This document shows, in pieces, positions 16,982 through 24,543 of a stretch of 64,000 nt of DNA. The notes under the pieces were generated by a model. The model was not told where the DNA came from. It worked only from the letters and a program-made list of their open reading frames with translations, and did not search any database. Positions within the stretch are counted from its first letter, which is position 1. Each line of letters begins with the position of its first letter. The position numbers were made by a program, and so were the translations under genes. Origin of the DNA: Epsilonproteobacteria bacterium tcs-49 (lineage in GTDB: Bacteria; Campylobacterota; Campylobacteria; Campylobacterales; Sulfurovaceae); NCBI GenBank assembly GCA_002049495.1, contig LLYS01000004.1, positions 147,599 through 211,598 on the forward strand, in the 5' to 3' direction.

Positions 16982-16990
16982 ATTGTACCA
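16982..16990 (-). promoter_or_regulatory. Extended -10 promoter for dapC
   Basis: Minus-strand TGGTACAAT predicts a start near 16975 and a leader of about 20 nt before the dapC ATG at 16954. Confidence 0.6.
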
Positions 16991-17010
16991 CAAACAAAAA
17001 ACGCCCTTTC

Positions 17011-17129
17011 GCGTAGTTACGTATCTTAGCGCAGGAAAAGCAATCCAAACAGGGGCAAAAGCGATTTGCTAGAAGGGGAGAGGTAGCGGCAAAAGCGACT
17101 GCGCAGCCGTACGTGAATTACGATTACGC
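17011..17129. repeat. Imperfect palindromic intergenic element
   Basis: A 119-base stretch bounded by GCGTAGTTACGTA on the left and TACGTGAATTACGATTACGC on the right, which are imperfect inverted repeats. Inside them GCGCAG (17029-17034) faces CTGCGC (17099-17104). Two direct copies of GGCAAAAGCGA occur at 17054-17064 and 17088-17098. No ORF or known RNA was recognised. It could be a small non-autonomous repeat or the shared 3' end of trxC transcripts. Confidence 0.45.
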
Positions 17130-17134
17130 CGTGA

Positions 17135-17557
17135 TCAGAGGTGCTTTTGCACCAACTGCTTCAAACCGTTTTCATCCAGAGCGCCGCTGAGACGATCAAC
17201 CTCTTTACCGTTTTTAAATACGGCCAAAGTGGGGATGCTTCTGATACCGAATCTTGCTCCTAGGTTCTGTTCGTTTTCGGTGTTGACTTTGGCAAAGAGC
17301 GCTTTGAGCGCGAAATTTTTTGAAACCTTTTCAAAAACCGGACCCATCATTTTGCACGGGCCGCACCACGGTGCCCAGAAATCCACGATTACGGGGATTT
17401 CACTATTGACGAGCACTTCGTCCAAATTTGCTTCGCCAAGATTTATCAGATTCTTTTGAAGCAGCGAGTTTTTACACTTGCCGCAGTTGGCTTTGGCGTA
17501 GCTTTCCTTTTTGGGGATATTGTTTATCTGAAAACAGTGGGGACAAACGATTTTCAT
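17135..17557 (-). CDS. trxC: Thioredoxin 2 with N-terminal zinc ribbon
   Basis: Cytoplasmic disulfide reductase of 140 residues, standard TrxC length. Cysteine pairs C5/C8 and C25/C28 form the zinc-ribbon extension that distinguishes TrxC from TrxA. The catalytic FWAPWCGPCKM places the active cysteines at C65 and C68, and the cis-proline loop reads RSIPTLAVFKNG. It lies nine bases downstream of a 40-codon membrane-protein gene. The unit's promoter overlaps a CIRCE-like operator, pointing to heat-shock control rather than the OxyR control known in E. coli. Confidence 0.95.
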   Translation of the reverse strand: MKIVCPHCFQINNIPKKESYAKANCGKCKNSLLQKNLINLGEANLDEVLVNSEIPVIVDFWAPWCGPCKMMGPVFEKVSKNFALKALFAKVNTENEQNLGARFGIRSIPTLAVFKNGKEVDRLSGALDENGLKQLVQKHL

Positions 17558-17566
17558 CTTCCATCC

Positions 17567-17689
17567 TTAATTGTTGAGGTAGTAGTTGGCGACGATACCG
17601 AAGATCACGGTCATTTCGATCAAGGCTACTACCGCTAAATCTCGTTTATGTTCTTTGAGTGTCTGTATAGTTGTTTTTTCCTCTTTCAT
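17567..17689 (-). CDS. 40-residue single-pass membrane microprotein
   Basis: Starts MKEEKTTIQTLKEHKRDLA, then a hydrophobic helix AVVALIEMTVIFGIVANYYL and ends NN. It has an excellent SD (AAAGGAGGTAAG directly before the ATG). The basic N-terminal half suggests the N-terminus stays in the cytoplasm. No family recognised. First gene after the CIRCE-controlled promoter and nine bases before trxC, so it is likely co-induced with thioredoxin 2. A short membrane stress protein is plausible but unproven. Confidence 0.75.
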   Translation of the reverse strand: MKEEKTTIQTLKEHKRDLAVVALIEMTVIFGIVANYYLNN

Positions 17690-17740
17690 CTTACCTCCTT
17701 TTCATATGAGAAAAGTTCCTAGAAGCAAGATTTCGGTGTA

Positions 17741-17769
17741 ATTATATCCGATTTATTAGCACTTGTCAA
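17741..17769 (-). promoter_or_regulatory. Consensus sigma-70 promoter (TTGACA-N17-TATAAT) for the microprotein-trxC unit
   Basis: The minus strand has a perfect TTGACA (17764-17769), a 17-base spacer and a perfect TATAAT (17741-17746). Such complete promoters are unusual here, where -35 boxes are mostly absent. The leader to the first ATG is about 45 nt. Confidence 0.85.
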
Positions 17770-17782
17770 TACCGGTTGCTAA
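17756..17782 (-). promoter_or_regulatory. CIRCE-like operator (HrcA binding site)
   Basis: TTAGCA-ACC, nine bases, AAGTGCTAA on the minus strand. This matches the CIRCE consensus TTAGCACTC-N9-GAGTGCTAA at 15 of 18 arm positions with exact 9-9-9 spacing. It overlaps the -35 and the spacer, the right place for repression by HrcA. Confidence 0.72.
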
Positions 17783-17831
17783 ATGTAACTTTTCCAACTA
17801 TTTGTGAAATCTTCAACTTTTACAGCAGTTT

Positions 17832-17869
17832 TAGCAACTTTGCTATAACTATCTATTCTATGGTATACT
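17832..17869 (+). promoter_or_regulatory. ectD promoter with palindromic operator
   Basis: Extended -10 TGGTATACT at 17861-17869 and a weak -35 TTGCTA 18 bases upstream. The perfect palindrome TAGCAA-CT-TTGCTA (17832-17845) covers the -35, so it is probably a repressor or activator site. The half-site TAGCAA resembles half of the CIRCE on the other side of the intergenic region, but the spacing does not fit HrcA. Confidence 0.55.
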
Positions 17870-17903
17870 TTCATTAGCGGTTAGTGAATCGTTTTGTTAA
17901 AAG

Positions 17904-17937
17904 CCGATCCCATCGGTGTAATCTTTTCTCAAAGATT
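17904..17937 (+). promoter_or_regulatory. Two hairpins in the ectD leader
   Basis: CCGAT-CCC-ATCGG (17904-17916) and AATCTTT-TCTC-AAAGATT (17920-17937) lie in the predicted 85-nt leader, ending about ten bases before the SD AAAAAGGAG. They may affect mRNA stability or translation. Confidence 0.4.
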
Positions 17938-17960
17938 AAATCTACAAAAAGGAGCGCTAC

Positions 17961-18869
17961 ATGCATAACATCATCGACAAATACCCATCACGAAAATCAC
18001 AGCAAGAACAGATCATCCCCCGCGTTGACCCCGTCATTTTCGGCAAAAGCGATCACGGTGATCCCTACGCCCTTTCCCCGCAGCAGCTGCAGCACTTTGA
18101 GCGGGAGGGATTTATCGTTTTGCAAGATCTTTTCAGCCCCGAAGAGGTGGAAAAACTTAAAAGCGAATGCGACAGACTGGTCGCCGATGAGACGCTGCAC
18201 GAAAACGAAGAGTTCGTTACCGAGGAGCACAGCAAAATCGTGCGCTCCATCTTCGACCTGCCCAAATTCAGCGGCGTTTTTGATAAACTCTCCCGTGACA
18301 GACGCTTTTTGACCGTGGCGCGCCAACTCATCGGTGAGCAGGTTTACCTGCACCAATCACGCATCAATATCAAACCCGCCCTGGATGGCAAATCCTTCCC
18401 CTGGCACTCGGATTTTGAAACATGGCACACCGAAGACGGGCTAAGCTCGCCAAAGGTGGTCACTGGCTGGATTATGCTGACGGAAAACACCCCCTACAAC
18501 GGACCGCTTTTTGTCATCCCCAAAAGCCACAAAAAGTATGTCAGCTGCCCGGGAACGACACCTGAAAACAACCATAAACAATCACTGAAGAACCAGAAGC
18601 TGGGGACGCCGAGTCTGTATGCCCTTGAGGAGTTTACCAAAGACGGCGAAGAGGTAATCGGCGTATACGGCAAACCCGGGACGGTGGTATTTCACGAATG
18701 CAATATTATGCACGGCAGCCCCGACAACATCTCCCCATGGCCACGGACCAACTGCTTTTTTGTGTACAACAGTTGCGACAACGCCCCGGTCAATCCCCCC
18801 TTCGGCGCGAAGAAGCTGCGGCCAAAATTTCTGTGCAATACCGACACCACCCCGCTACGGCCGCTTTAA
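17961..18869 (+). CDS. ectD: Ectoine hydroxylase-like Fe(II)/2-oxoglutarate dioxygenase
   Basis: 302 residues, the usual EctD length. The EctD signature is present at residues 147-160 as FPWHSDFETWHTEDG; the terminal M/L-P reads LS. The metal triad H149, D151 and H251 falls three residues from the ligands of Virgibacillus EctD, and HQSRINIKPA, NTPYNGPLFVIPKSHKKY and CPGTTPENN match the family core. EctD hydroxylates ectoine to 5-hydroxyectoine, using O2 and 2-oxoglutarate. No ectABC synthesis genes are nearby, so the substrate may be imported ectoine, made elsewhere, or different. SD AAAAAGGAG precedes the ATG by seven bases. Confidence 0.85.
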   Translation: MHNIIDKYPSRKSQQEQIIPRVDPVIFGKSDHGDPYALSPQQLQHFEREGFIVLQDLFSPEEVEKLKSECDRLVADETLHENEEFVTEEHSKIVRSIFDLPKFSGVFDKLSRDRRFLTVARQLIGEQVYLHQSRINIKPALDGKSFPWHSDFETWHTEDGLSSPKVVTGWIMLTENTPYNGPLFVIPKSHKKYVSCPGTTPENNHKQSLKNQKLGTPSLYALEEFTKDGEEVIGVYGKPGTVVFHECNIMHGSPDNISPWPRTNCFFVYNSCDNAPVNPPFGAKKLRPKFLCNTDTTPLRPL

Positions 18870-18907
18870 CCCCCTTTGCGGCCGGGAACCGAGGTTTTAT
18901 TTCAACT
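18858..18907 (+). terminator. Probable ectD terminator
   Basis: CGGCCGC (18858-18864) pairs with GCGGCCG (18878-18884) around the stop codon, followed by a smaller AACC/GGTT stem and TTTTATTTC. The combination looks like an intrinsic terminator with an interrupted U tract. Confidence 0.5.
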
Positions 18908-18923
18908 TATTTTAAATATATCT

Positions 18924-18932
18924 TGGTATAAT
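18924..18932 (+). promoter_or_regulatory. Extended -10 promoter for rpsB-tsf
   Basis: TGGTATAAT, starting transcription near 18939 and leaving a leader of about 110 nt before the rpsB ATG. Confidence 0.7.
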
Positions 18933-18970
18933 CACGCGTTTTCTAAAAAAATTAGAGAGCAAATTCTCAT

Positions 18971-19014
18971 GCGGTAATCCTTTTACGGTTGTGACGATTG
19001 TCATTAAGGATCGC
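18971..19014 (+). promoter_or_regulatory. Structured rpsB leader
   Basis: A compound hairpin: GCG (18971) pairs with CGC (19012), ATCCTT with AAGGAT, and TGAC with GTCA around a GATT loop. Its position in a long r-protein leader suggests S2 autoregulation, as known for rpsB leaders in other proteobacteria. I cannot match it to a described motif. Confidence 0.45.
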
Positions 19015-19049
19015 AGAGGCTAAACCCAATTTCAAATGAAGGATAGTTC

Positions 19050-19847
19050 ATGGTAACAATGAAAGACTTGCTAGAGTGCGGTGTGCACTTCGGGCACCAA
19101 ACAAGAAGATGGAATCCAAAGATGAAAAAGTATATCTTTGGTGTGAGAAAAAACATTTATATTATCGATTTGCAAAAAACGCTTCGATACTTCAGATATA
19201 CATATAATGTTGTAAGAGACGCTGCGGCAGAGGGCCAAAGCATGCTTTTTGTGGGTACGAAAAAGCAAGCGAGCGAAGCGGTCAAAGAGCACGCATCACG
19301 GTGCGGTATGCCCTACGTTTCCACAAGATGGCTCGGCGGTATGCTTACAAACTTCGAAACAATGAAAAAATCGATCAAAAAACTTGAAGTGATCGAGCAG
19401 ATGGAAGAGAAGGGTCAAATGGACCTTCTTACCAAAAAAGAAGCGTTGATGCTGACTAGAAAGAAAGAGAAACTTATCGATTATCTCGGCGGTATCCGTG
19501 ACATGAAACAGATCCCCGAATTTCTATTTGTCGTAGACGCGGTAAAAGAGCACATCGCCGTGCTTGAAGCCAAAAAACTCGGCATGAAGATCGTAGCTCC
19601 CCTTGATACCAACTGCGATCCCGATCTTATCGATTATCCGATCCCCGGAAACGACGACGCGATCAGATCGATCAACCTCTACTGCAAAGAGATGGCGGAC
19701 GCTATCTTGGAAGGCAAAGCGGCACGTGAAGAGAGCGAAGAGGAAGCTGCACCCGAAGGTGAAGAGGCTGAAGCTGAAGCTCAAGGTGAGGAAGTAGCTG
19801 CGGAAGCGACGGAAGAAGAAGCGGCAACCGAAGAAAAAGGAGAGTAA
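19050..19847 (+). CDS. rpsB: 30S ribosomal protein S2
   Basis: 265 residues. The start [25 protein letters not shown] is the classic S2 N-terminus, and [23 protein letters not shown] and [17 protein letters not shown] follow in the expected order. The last 35 residues are a Glu/Ala-rich acidic tail (after [13 protein letters not shown]), longer than in E. coli but common in this lineage. tsf begins one base after the stop. Confidence 0.98.
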   Translation: MVTMKDLLECGVHFGHQTRRWNPKMKKYIFGVRKNIYIIDLQKTLRYFRYTYNVVRDAAAEGQSMLFVGTKKQASEAVKEHASRCGMPYVSTRWLGGMLTNFETMKKSIKKLEVIEQMEEKGQMDLLTKKEALMLTRKKEKLIDYLGGIRDMKQIPEFLFVVDAVKEHIAVLEAKKLGMKIVAPLDTNCDPDLIDYPIPGNDDAIRSINLYCKEMADAILEGKAAREESEEEAAPEGEEAEAEAQGEEVAAEATEEEAATEEKGE

Positions 19848-19848
19848 G

Positions 19849-20772
19849 ATGGCGATCAAAGCAAGTGACGTTAAAAAACTAAGAGAGATGACCGGTGCGG
19901 GGATGATGGATTGTAAAAAAGCCCTCACCGAAGCTGAAGGTGATATGGACAAAGCGGTAGAGGGGCTGAGAAAAAAAGGTCTCAGCGCCGCTGCGAAAAA
20001 AGCGGACAGAGTTGCCGCCGAAGGTTCTATCACCCTTGAAATCAGCGACGACAACAAAAAAGCGACGCTAACGGAGATCAACGCCGAAACGGATTTCGTG
20101 GCGAAAAACGACAACTTCAAAGAGTTTGCGAAAGACGCTTCCGCGCATATCCACGGCGAGAGTGCGACAACCGTGGCGGAACTGCACGAAACAACGATCA
20201 ACGGTGAAAAGTTCTCCGATTACCTCAGCACGCAGATCGCAAAGATCGGTGAAAACATCGTTGTACAGCGTTTCAGAACCCTTGAAACCGGTGCCAACGG
20301 CGCCGTAGCCGGTTACCTGCACGCCAACGGCAGAGTGGGGACGCTTGTAGCAGCGGAGTGCGACAGCCCCGAAACCGCCGACGCGGTAGCGGCAGCGCTG
20401 AAAGATATCGCAATGCACGCTGCGGCGATGAACCCAATGTATCTTAACGAAGCTGCGGTTCCGGCCGAAACGATCGCAAAAGAGGAAGAGATCGCGAAAG
20501 AGCAGCTTAAAAAAGAGGGAAAACCCGAAAAGATTTGGGACAAGATTCTTCCGGGAAAAATCAAAAAGTATATGAAGGACAACACCCTTGAGGATCAACC
20601 CTTTGTGAAAGACGACAAACAAAGCGTTGGGCAATTCCTTGCCAACGCCGCGAAAGAAACCAACGGTACGGCGAAGCTGGTAGACTTCGTACGCTACGAG
20701 CTTGGTGAAAACGTAGAGAAAAAAGAGGACGACTTCGCTGCGGAAGTTGCCGCGGAGCTTGGACAAAAGTAG
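19849..20772 (+). CDS. tsf: Elongation factor Ts
   Basis: Nucleotide exchange factor for EF-Tu. 307 residues. The N-terminal UBA-like domain includes VKKLREMTGAGMMDCKKALTEA, followed by AEGSITLEI and the TDFVAKNDNFKEF block that contacts EF-Tu. The C-terminal part carries PGKIKKYMKDNTLEDQPFV. Its ATG lies two bases after the rpsB stop, in the conserved rpsB-tsf operon. Confidence 0.98.
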   Translation: MAIKASDVKKLREMTGAGMMDCKKALTEAEGDMDKAVEGLRKKGLSAAAKKADRVAAEGSITLEISDDNKKATLTEINAETDFVAKNDNFKEFAKDASAHIHGESATTVAELHETTINGEKFSDYLSTQIAKIGENIVVQRFRTLETGANGAVAGYLHANGRVGTLVAAECDSPETADAVAAALKDIAMHAAAMNPMYLNEAAVPAETIAKEEEIAKEQLKKEGKPEKIWDKILPGKIKKYMKDNTLEDQPFVKDDKQSVGQFLANAAKETNGTAKLVDFVRYELGENVEKKEDDFAAEVAAELGQK

Positions 20773-20779
20773 GTCTGCT

Positions 20780-21421
20780 TTGTCCTCCCCCCTTTTACGA
20801 GCCGAAGGCCTTTCCTTCGGTTTCGAATATGAACTCTTCAACGACGTAAACTTAGAACTTTTCCCAAAAGAGAGCATTGCGATACTTGGTGTAAGCGGCA
20901 GCGGCAAATCGAGCCTTTTACACAATTTATCCACCTTCCTTCCCCCAAACGGCGGAAAGGTCACCATCGACGGCCAAGATATCTACAACAGCGACGTCAC
21001 CGCCTTGCGGCGCAGCTTTGTAGGAATCATTTTTCAATTCCACTACCTTTTTAAATCGATGAGTGCCAGAGAGAATCTCAACGTCACCACTTTGCTTTCC
21101 GATACTAGCGTTGATGAGCGGCTTTTACAAACCCTGCAGATCCAAAACGTCATCGACCAGCACGTCACCGAACTCTCCGGGGGACAGCAGCAGCGCGTCT
21201 CCATCGCCAGAGTGCTGAGTAAACGACCGAAGCTGATCTTTGCCGATGAACCCACGGGCAACCTTGACAAAGCCACCGCCTCGCTGGTAATGAAAACTTT
21301 GATACAATATACCCATGAAAACGATGCGGGTCTGTTTGTGGTGACCCATGACGAGGAGTTGGCGAAGATGTGCAATAAAATTTACCGACTTGAAGATAAA
21401 ACGATCACCCAACTGCAGTAA
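20780..21421 (+). CDS. ABC transporter ATP-binding protein (LolD-like)
   Basis: 213 residues from TTG at 20780; an ATG at 20747 would extend into tsf by 26 bases, whereas homologues begin close to LLRAEGLSFGF. Walker A is GVSGSGKSS, Q-loop IIFQFHYLF, signature LSGGQQQR and Walker B LIFADEP. The RENLNV segment and short length fit the LolD/MacB-type export ATPases. No permease is adjacent. The position between tsf and fliR matches Campylobacter (Cj1180c). The stop overlaps the fliR start in TAATG. Confidence 0.88.
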   Translation: MSSPLLRAEGLSFGFEYELFNDVNLELFPKESIAILGVSGSGKSSLLHNLSTFLPPNGGKVTIDGQDIYNSDVTALRRSFVGIIFQFHYLFKSMSARENLNVTTLLSDTSVDERLLQTLQIQNVIDQHVTELSGGQQQRVSIARVLSKRPKLIFADEPTGNLDKATASLVMKTLIQYTHENDAGLFVVTHDEELAKMCNKIYRLEDKTITQLQ

Positions 21422-22191
21422 TGACCTGGTTACAACTCGTTAGCGAAGAGTATATCTTTTCCTTCTTTCTGCTTTTTATCCGTATCACCGCCATGTTTGC
21501 GACGATGCCCTTTTTCTCCCACATGGCGATCTCCATGCAGGTCAAAGCGGCCTTTGCCTTTTATTTGGCGGTGATTCTTTTTCCCCTGGTCGACACTACG
21601 CCCGTCAATATCGAAATCAGCTCCATCGTTTTAGCGATGTTTTACGAACTGGTCTTTGCCGTTATTGCGGGGTTGGCGCTGAATATCGTATTTATGATGC
21701 TGATGTATGCCGCGGAGATTATGTCCTTTATCATGGGGTTTTCCATGGCCAGTGCCATGGACCCCGTTACGGGGATGAACTCGCCCATTATCGGGATCTT
21801 TATCTCCATGGTAGCGCTTTTGATCCTGCTTGAAACCAACGGCCACCACCATATGCTCACCTTTATCGCCCACTCCATCAACTCCGTTCCCCTGGGCGGC
21901 TTTGTGGTTACGGACAATATGATCCAATACTTCGTCAAAGCGATGGCAAACTTTTTCGTTATGGGCTTTACCATCGCCTTTCCGCTGATCGCTTTGGCAT
22001 TTATCTCCGATGCGATCTTTGGAATGCTGATGAAGACGATGCCGCAATTTAACCTGCTGGTTGTGGGTTTTCCCATCAAAATTACCGTCTCCTTGATCAT
22101 CCTGATCACCACGCTGGGATCGATGATGGTCGTTTTCCAACAGGAGTTGGCAAAAGCGTTCCACTTTCTGGAGATGCTAGTTTATAAGTAG
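21421..22191 (+). CDS. fliR: Flagellar export apparatus protein FliR
   Basis: 256 residues with about six hydrophobic helices, a core component of the flagellar type III export gate with FliP and FliQ. Diagnostic segments: FFLLFIRITAMFATMPFF at the start, the GLALNIVFMMLMYAAEIMSF helix, MDPVTGMNSPI and the TMPQFNLLVVGFPIKI motif near residue 200. It is translationally coupled to the ABC ATPase gene and runs convergently into moeA with a 15-bp overlap. Confidence 0.95.
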   Translation: MTWLQLVSEEYIFSFFLLFIRITAMFATMPFFSHMAISMQVKAAFAFYLAVILFPLVDTTPVNIEISSIVLAMFYELVFAVIAGLALNIVFMMLMYAAEIMSFIMGFSMASAMDPVTGMNSPIIGIFISMVALLILLETNGHHHMLTFIAHSINSVPLGGFVVTDNMIQYFVKAMANFFVMGFTIAFPLIALAFISDAIFGMLMKTMPQFNLLVVGFPIKITVSLIILITTLGSMMVVFQQELAKAFHFLEMLVYK

Positions 22192-23388
22192 TACCGACAC
22201 CCGCTCTCCCGCTTGGACCCGTGTGGTCTCGGGCTGAAGCATGAGCAGCCCCGCACTGTCTAGCATATTGGTCAAAATGGCGCTACTGCCGCTTTTTTTC
22301 CCTTGGAAATTAACCCGAAAACTCTCATTTTCGTAGCGCACGTTCACCGCATGATAAGACGTCTTGCCCGCAGGTTTGGCAAAATCCTCCTCCAGTACCG
22401 CGTCGACGATGGCGGGTTCATAGCTGCCCCCTTGCATCTTGACGATCATAGGCACGGCGTAGAGCAAAAAAGTCACCGTCGAAGAGAACGCAAATCCCGG
22501 CAGGGAGATGATAAACTGATCCTCTTTTCTGGCAAACATCAGATGCTGCCCGGGTTTGAGCTTGACGCCTTTAAACAGCGGCCGGGCTCCAATCTCGTCG
22601 CGTACCACGTCTTTGACGAAATCATAATCCCCTACGCTCACGCCGCCGGTGGTGACTACGATGTCGGCTTGTTTCAAACCGTTTTGGATCGCGCGGCTGA
22701 TGCTTTCTTTATCATCTTCGACCACACCCAGCTGCACCACCTCCGCACCGTAGCTTTTCGCCAACGCTTCGAGGGTGATATGGTTGGAGCTGCGGATCTG
22801 GGCATCGTTTGTCTGGGGCTGGGCCAGATCGAGGATTTCACTGCCGCTGCTTAGTACCGCGACAATGGGGCGCTTGTATACGGCTACCTGGGCGATATTG
22901 AGGCTTGCCATCACGCCGATTTCCGCGTAACCGATCCTGCTGCCCTTTTTGATCAGGACTTCGCCCTTTTCGTAATTCTCCCCCACGTTGCGCACGGCAA
23001 AGCCCTTTTCCACGGGTTTTACGATCTGTATGCTTTCCCCTTGAAGCTCGACGTTTTCGATGGGGACGAGCGTATCGCTGCCCTTTGGCATCAACGACCC
23101 CGTAAAGGTTTTGATGCAGCTGCCCTTTTGCACCTGCGTTTCGATCATTTCGCCGGCGGGGTTATCATGCAGGACCTCCAGCGCTTTAGCTCCCATATCC
23201 TCATAGCGGATCGCATAACCGTCCATGGCTGAGGTGGGATGTGCGGGTGAACTTTGCCGCGCGATGATATCTTCGGCCAAAATGAAGCCCAGCGCGTCGC
23301 TGAGAAACAGCCGCCTCGTGGCGGGGGCGGGAAGGGAAAGGGTGTTGATAATCTCCTGGGATTGATGATATGTAATAAACTCTTGCAT
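22177..23388 (-). CDS. moeA: Molybdopterin molybdenumtransferase
   Basis: Inserts molybdenum (or tungsten) into adenylated molybdopterin. 403 residues. HPTSAMDGYAIR near residue 50 and VLSSGSEIL then TTGGVSVGDYDFV near residue 245 are MoeA signatures, with LPGFAFSSTVTF in domain IV. The 5' UTR can form a hairpin that hides the SD (see 23394-23420). It points to molybdoenzymes elsewhere in the genome. Confidence 0.96.
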   Translation of the reverse strand: MQEFITYHQSQEIINTLSLPAPATRRLFLSDALGFILAEDIIARQSSPAHPTSAMDGYAIRYEDMGAKALEVLHDNPAGEMIETQVQKGSCIKTFTGSLMPKGSDTLVPIENVELQGESIQIVKPVEKGFAVRNVGENYEKGEVLIKKGSRIGYAEIGVMASLNIAQVAVYKRPIVAVLSSGSEILDLAQPQTNDAQIRSSNHITLEALAKSYGAEVVQLGVVEDDKESISRAIQNGLKQADIVVTTGGVSVGDYDFVKDVVRDEIGARPLFKGVKLKPGQHLMFARKEDQFIISLPGFAFSSTVTFLLYAVPMIVKMQGGSYEPAIVDAVLEEDFAKPAGKTSYHAVNVRYENESFRVNFQGKKSGSSAILTNMLDSAGLLMLQPETTRVQAGERVSVLLIN

Positions 23389-23393
23389 GGATA

Positions 23394-23420
23394 AAGCCTT
23401 TATCTATTCTCTAAAGGCTT
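23394..23420 (-). promoter_or_regulatory. Hairpin occluding the moeA ribosome site
   Basis: AAGCCTTT pairs with AAAGGCTT over an 11-nt loop; the 3' arm contains the AAAGG SD six bases before the moeA ATG. A candidate translational switch or thermometer. A -10-like TACAAT lies just upstream. Confidence 0.45.
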
Positions 23421-23462
23421 CATTGTAGTATCTTTTAGCTTGCGCGCCAATAAAACGGCGCT

Positions 23463-24542
23463 TTAGGAGTAGATCTTTTGCAAGCTCTCCATCTTTGCCG
23501 TGGCATTGAGCAGCACCATATCCGCCAAAATAGCCGCGAGCATCGATTCGCACACGACGCTGCCGCGGATAGCGACGCAGGGGTCGTGGCGCCCTTTGAG
23601 TTCGCAGAGTTGCTCCTGTCCATGGGTATCGAGGGTTTCTTGTTCTTGAAAGATGGAAGGCGTGGGTTTGAAATAGACGGTGATTTCCAAATCCTCCCCG
23701 GTACTGATCCCGCCTAAAATACCGCCGCTGTGGTTACTTTTAAACCCTTTTTTATCCATCGCGTCGTTGTTTTGCGACCCCTGAAGCCGCGCGGCGTGCA
23801 TCCCCTCGCCGATCTCTACGGCTTTGACGGCGTTAAGCCCCATCATCGCTTCGCCGATGGCGCCGTCGAGTTTGCGGTACATGGGCTCACCCAGCCCCGC
23901 TTTCATCCCCGCAGCCTTGACCTTGACCACGCCGCCGACGGAGTCGTGCGCCTCCTTTGCCTGCATAATGCGATCCTTTTGCTGCTGCTCCATCGCCGGA
24001 TCGAGGGCGCAGATTTCACTGTTTTTGGCATAGGCGAAATCGCTCTGTTTCGCTTCCACGTCAGCAACGGCGTGGACGCCGGAAAACAGTTCGATACCCA
24101 ACTGCTTTATCATCAGCTTCGCGATCGCCCCCGCGGCCACGCGCGCCGCGCTCTCTCGGGCGCTGCTGCGTCCGCCGCCTCTGTAGTCGCGGATACCGTA
24201 TTTTTGAAAGTAGGTAAAATCCGCATGCCCCGGGCGAAACAGGTCTTTGATGCTGCCGTAGTCCCTGCTTTTTTGATTGGTGTTAAAGATCACCATCGCT
24301 ATGGGGGTTCCGGTACTTTTTCCCTCGAATACGCCGCTTAGAATCTGCACCTCATCGCCCTCTTTGCGCGCCGTTTCAAATCTGTTTTTTCCCGGTTTTC
24401 TGCGATCCATCTCACTTTGGATAAAGGCTTCATCGATCTCCAGTCCGGCGGGCACGCCGTCGACGATGCACCCCAAAGCTTTCCCGTGGGATTCGCCGAA
24501 GGTGGTGTAGCAAAACTTTTCGCCGAAGGTATTGCTGCTCAT
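23463..24542 (-). CDS. aroC: Chorismate synthase
   Basis: Makes chorismate from EPSP using reduced FMN. 359 residues. The N-terminus FCYTTFGESHGKALGCIVDG, the central DYRGGGRSSARESAARVAAG and the KSNHSGGILGGISTGED block are the three family signatures. SD AAAGGAG precedes the ATG by seven bases; that SD lies inside one copy of a 12-bp direct repeat (see 24544-24674). Confidence 0.97.
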   Translation of the reverse strand: MSSNTFGEKFCYTTFGESHGKALGCIVDGVPAGLEIDEAFIQSEMDRRKPGKNRFETARKEGDEVQILSGVFEGKSTGTPIAMVIFNTNQKSRDYGSIKDLFRPGHADFTYFQKYGIRDYRGGGRSSARESAARVAAGAIAKLMIKQLGIELFSGVHAVADVEAKQSDFAYAKNSEICALDPAMEQQQKDRIMQAKEAHDSVGGVVKVKAAGMKAGLGEPMYRKLDGAIGEAMMGLNAVKAVEIGEGMHAARLQGSQNNDAMDKKGFKSNHSGGILGGISTGEDLEITVYFKPTPSIFQEQETLDTHGQEQLCELKGRHDPCVAIRGSVVCESMLAAILADMVLLNATAKMESLQKIYS

Positions 24543-24543
24543 T

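Noticed and set aside
17884..18312. A 142-codon ORF overlapping ectD in another frame
   Set aside because: Low-complexity Ser/Arg/Thr composition typical of a shadow frame, and it lies over a well-supported dioxygenase gene.
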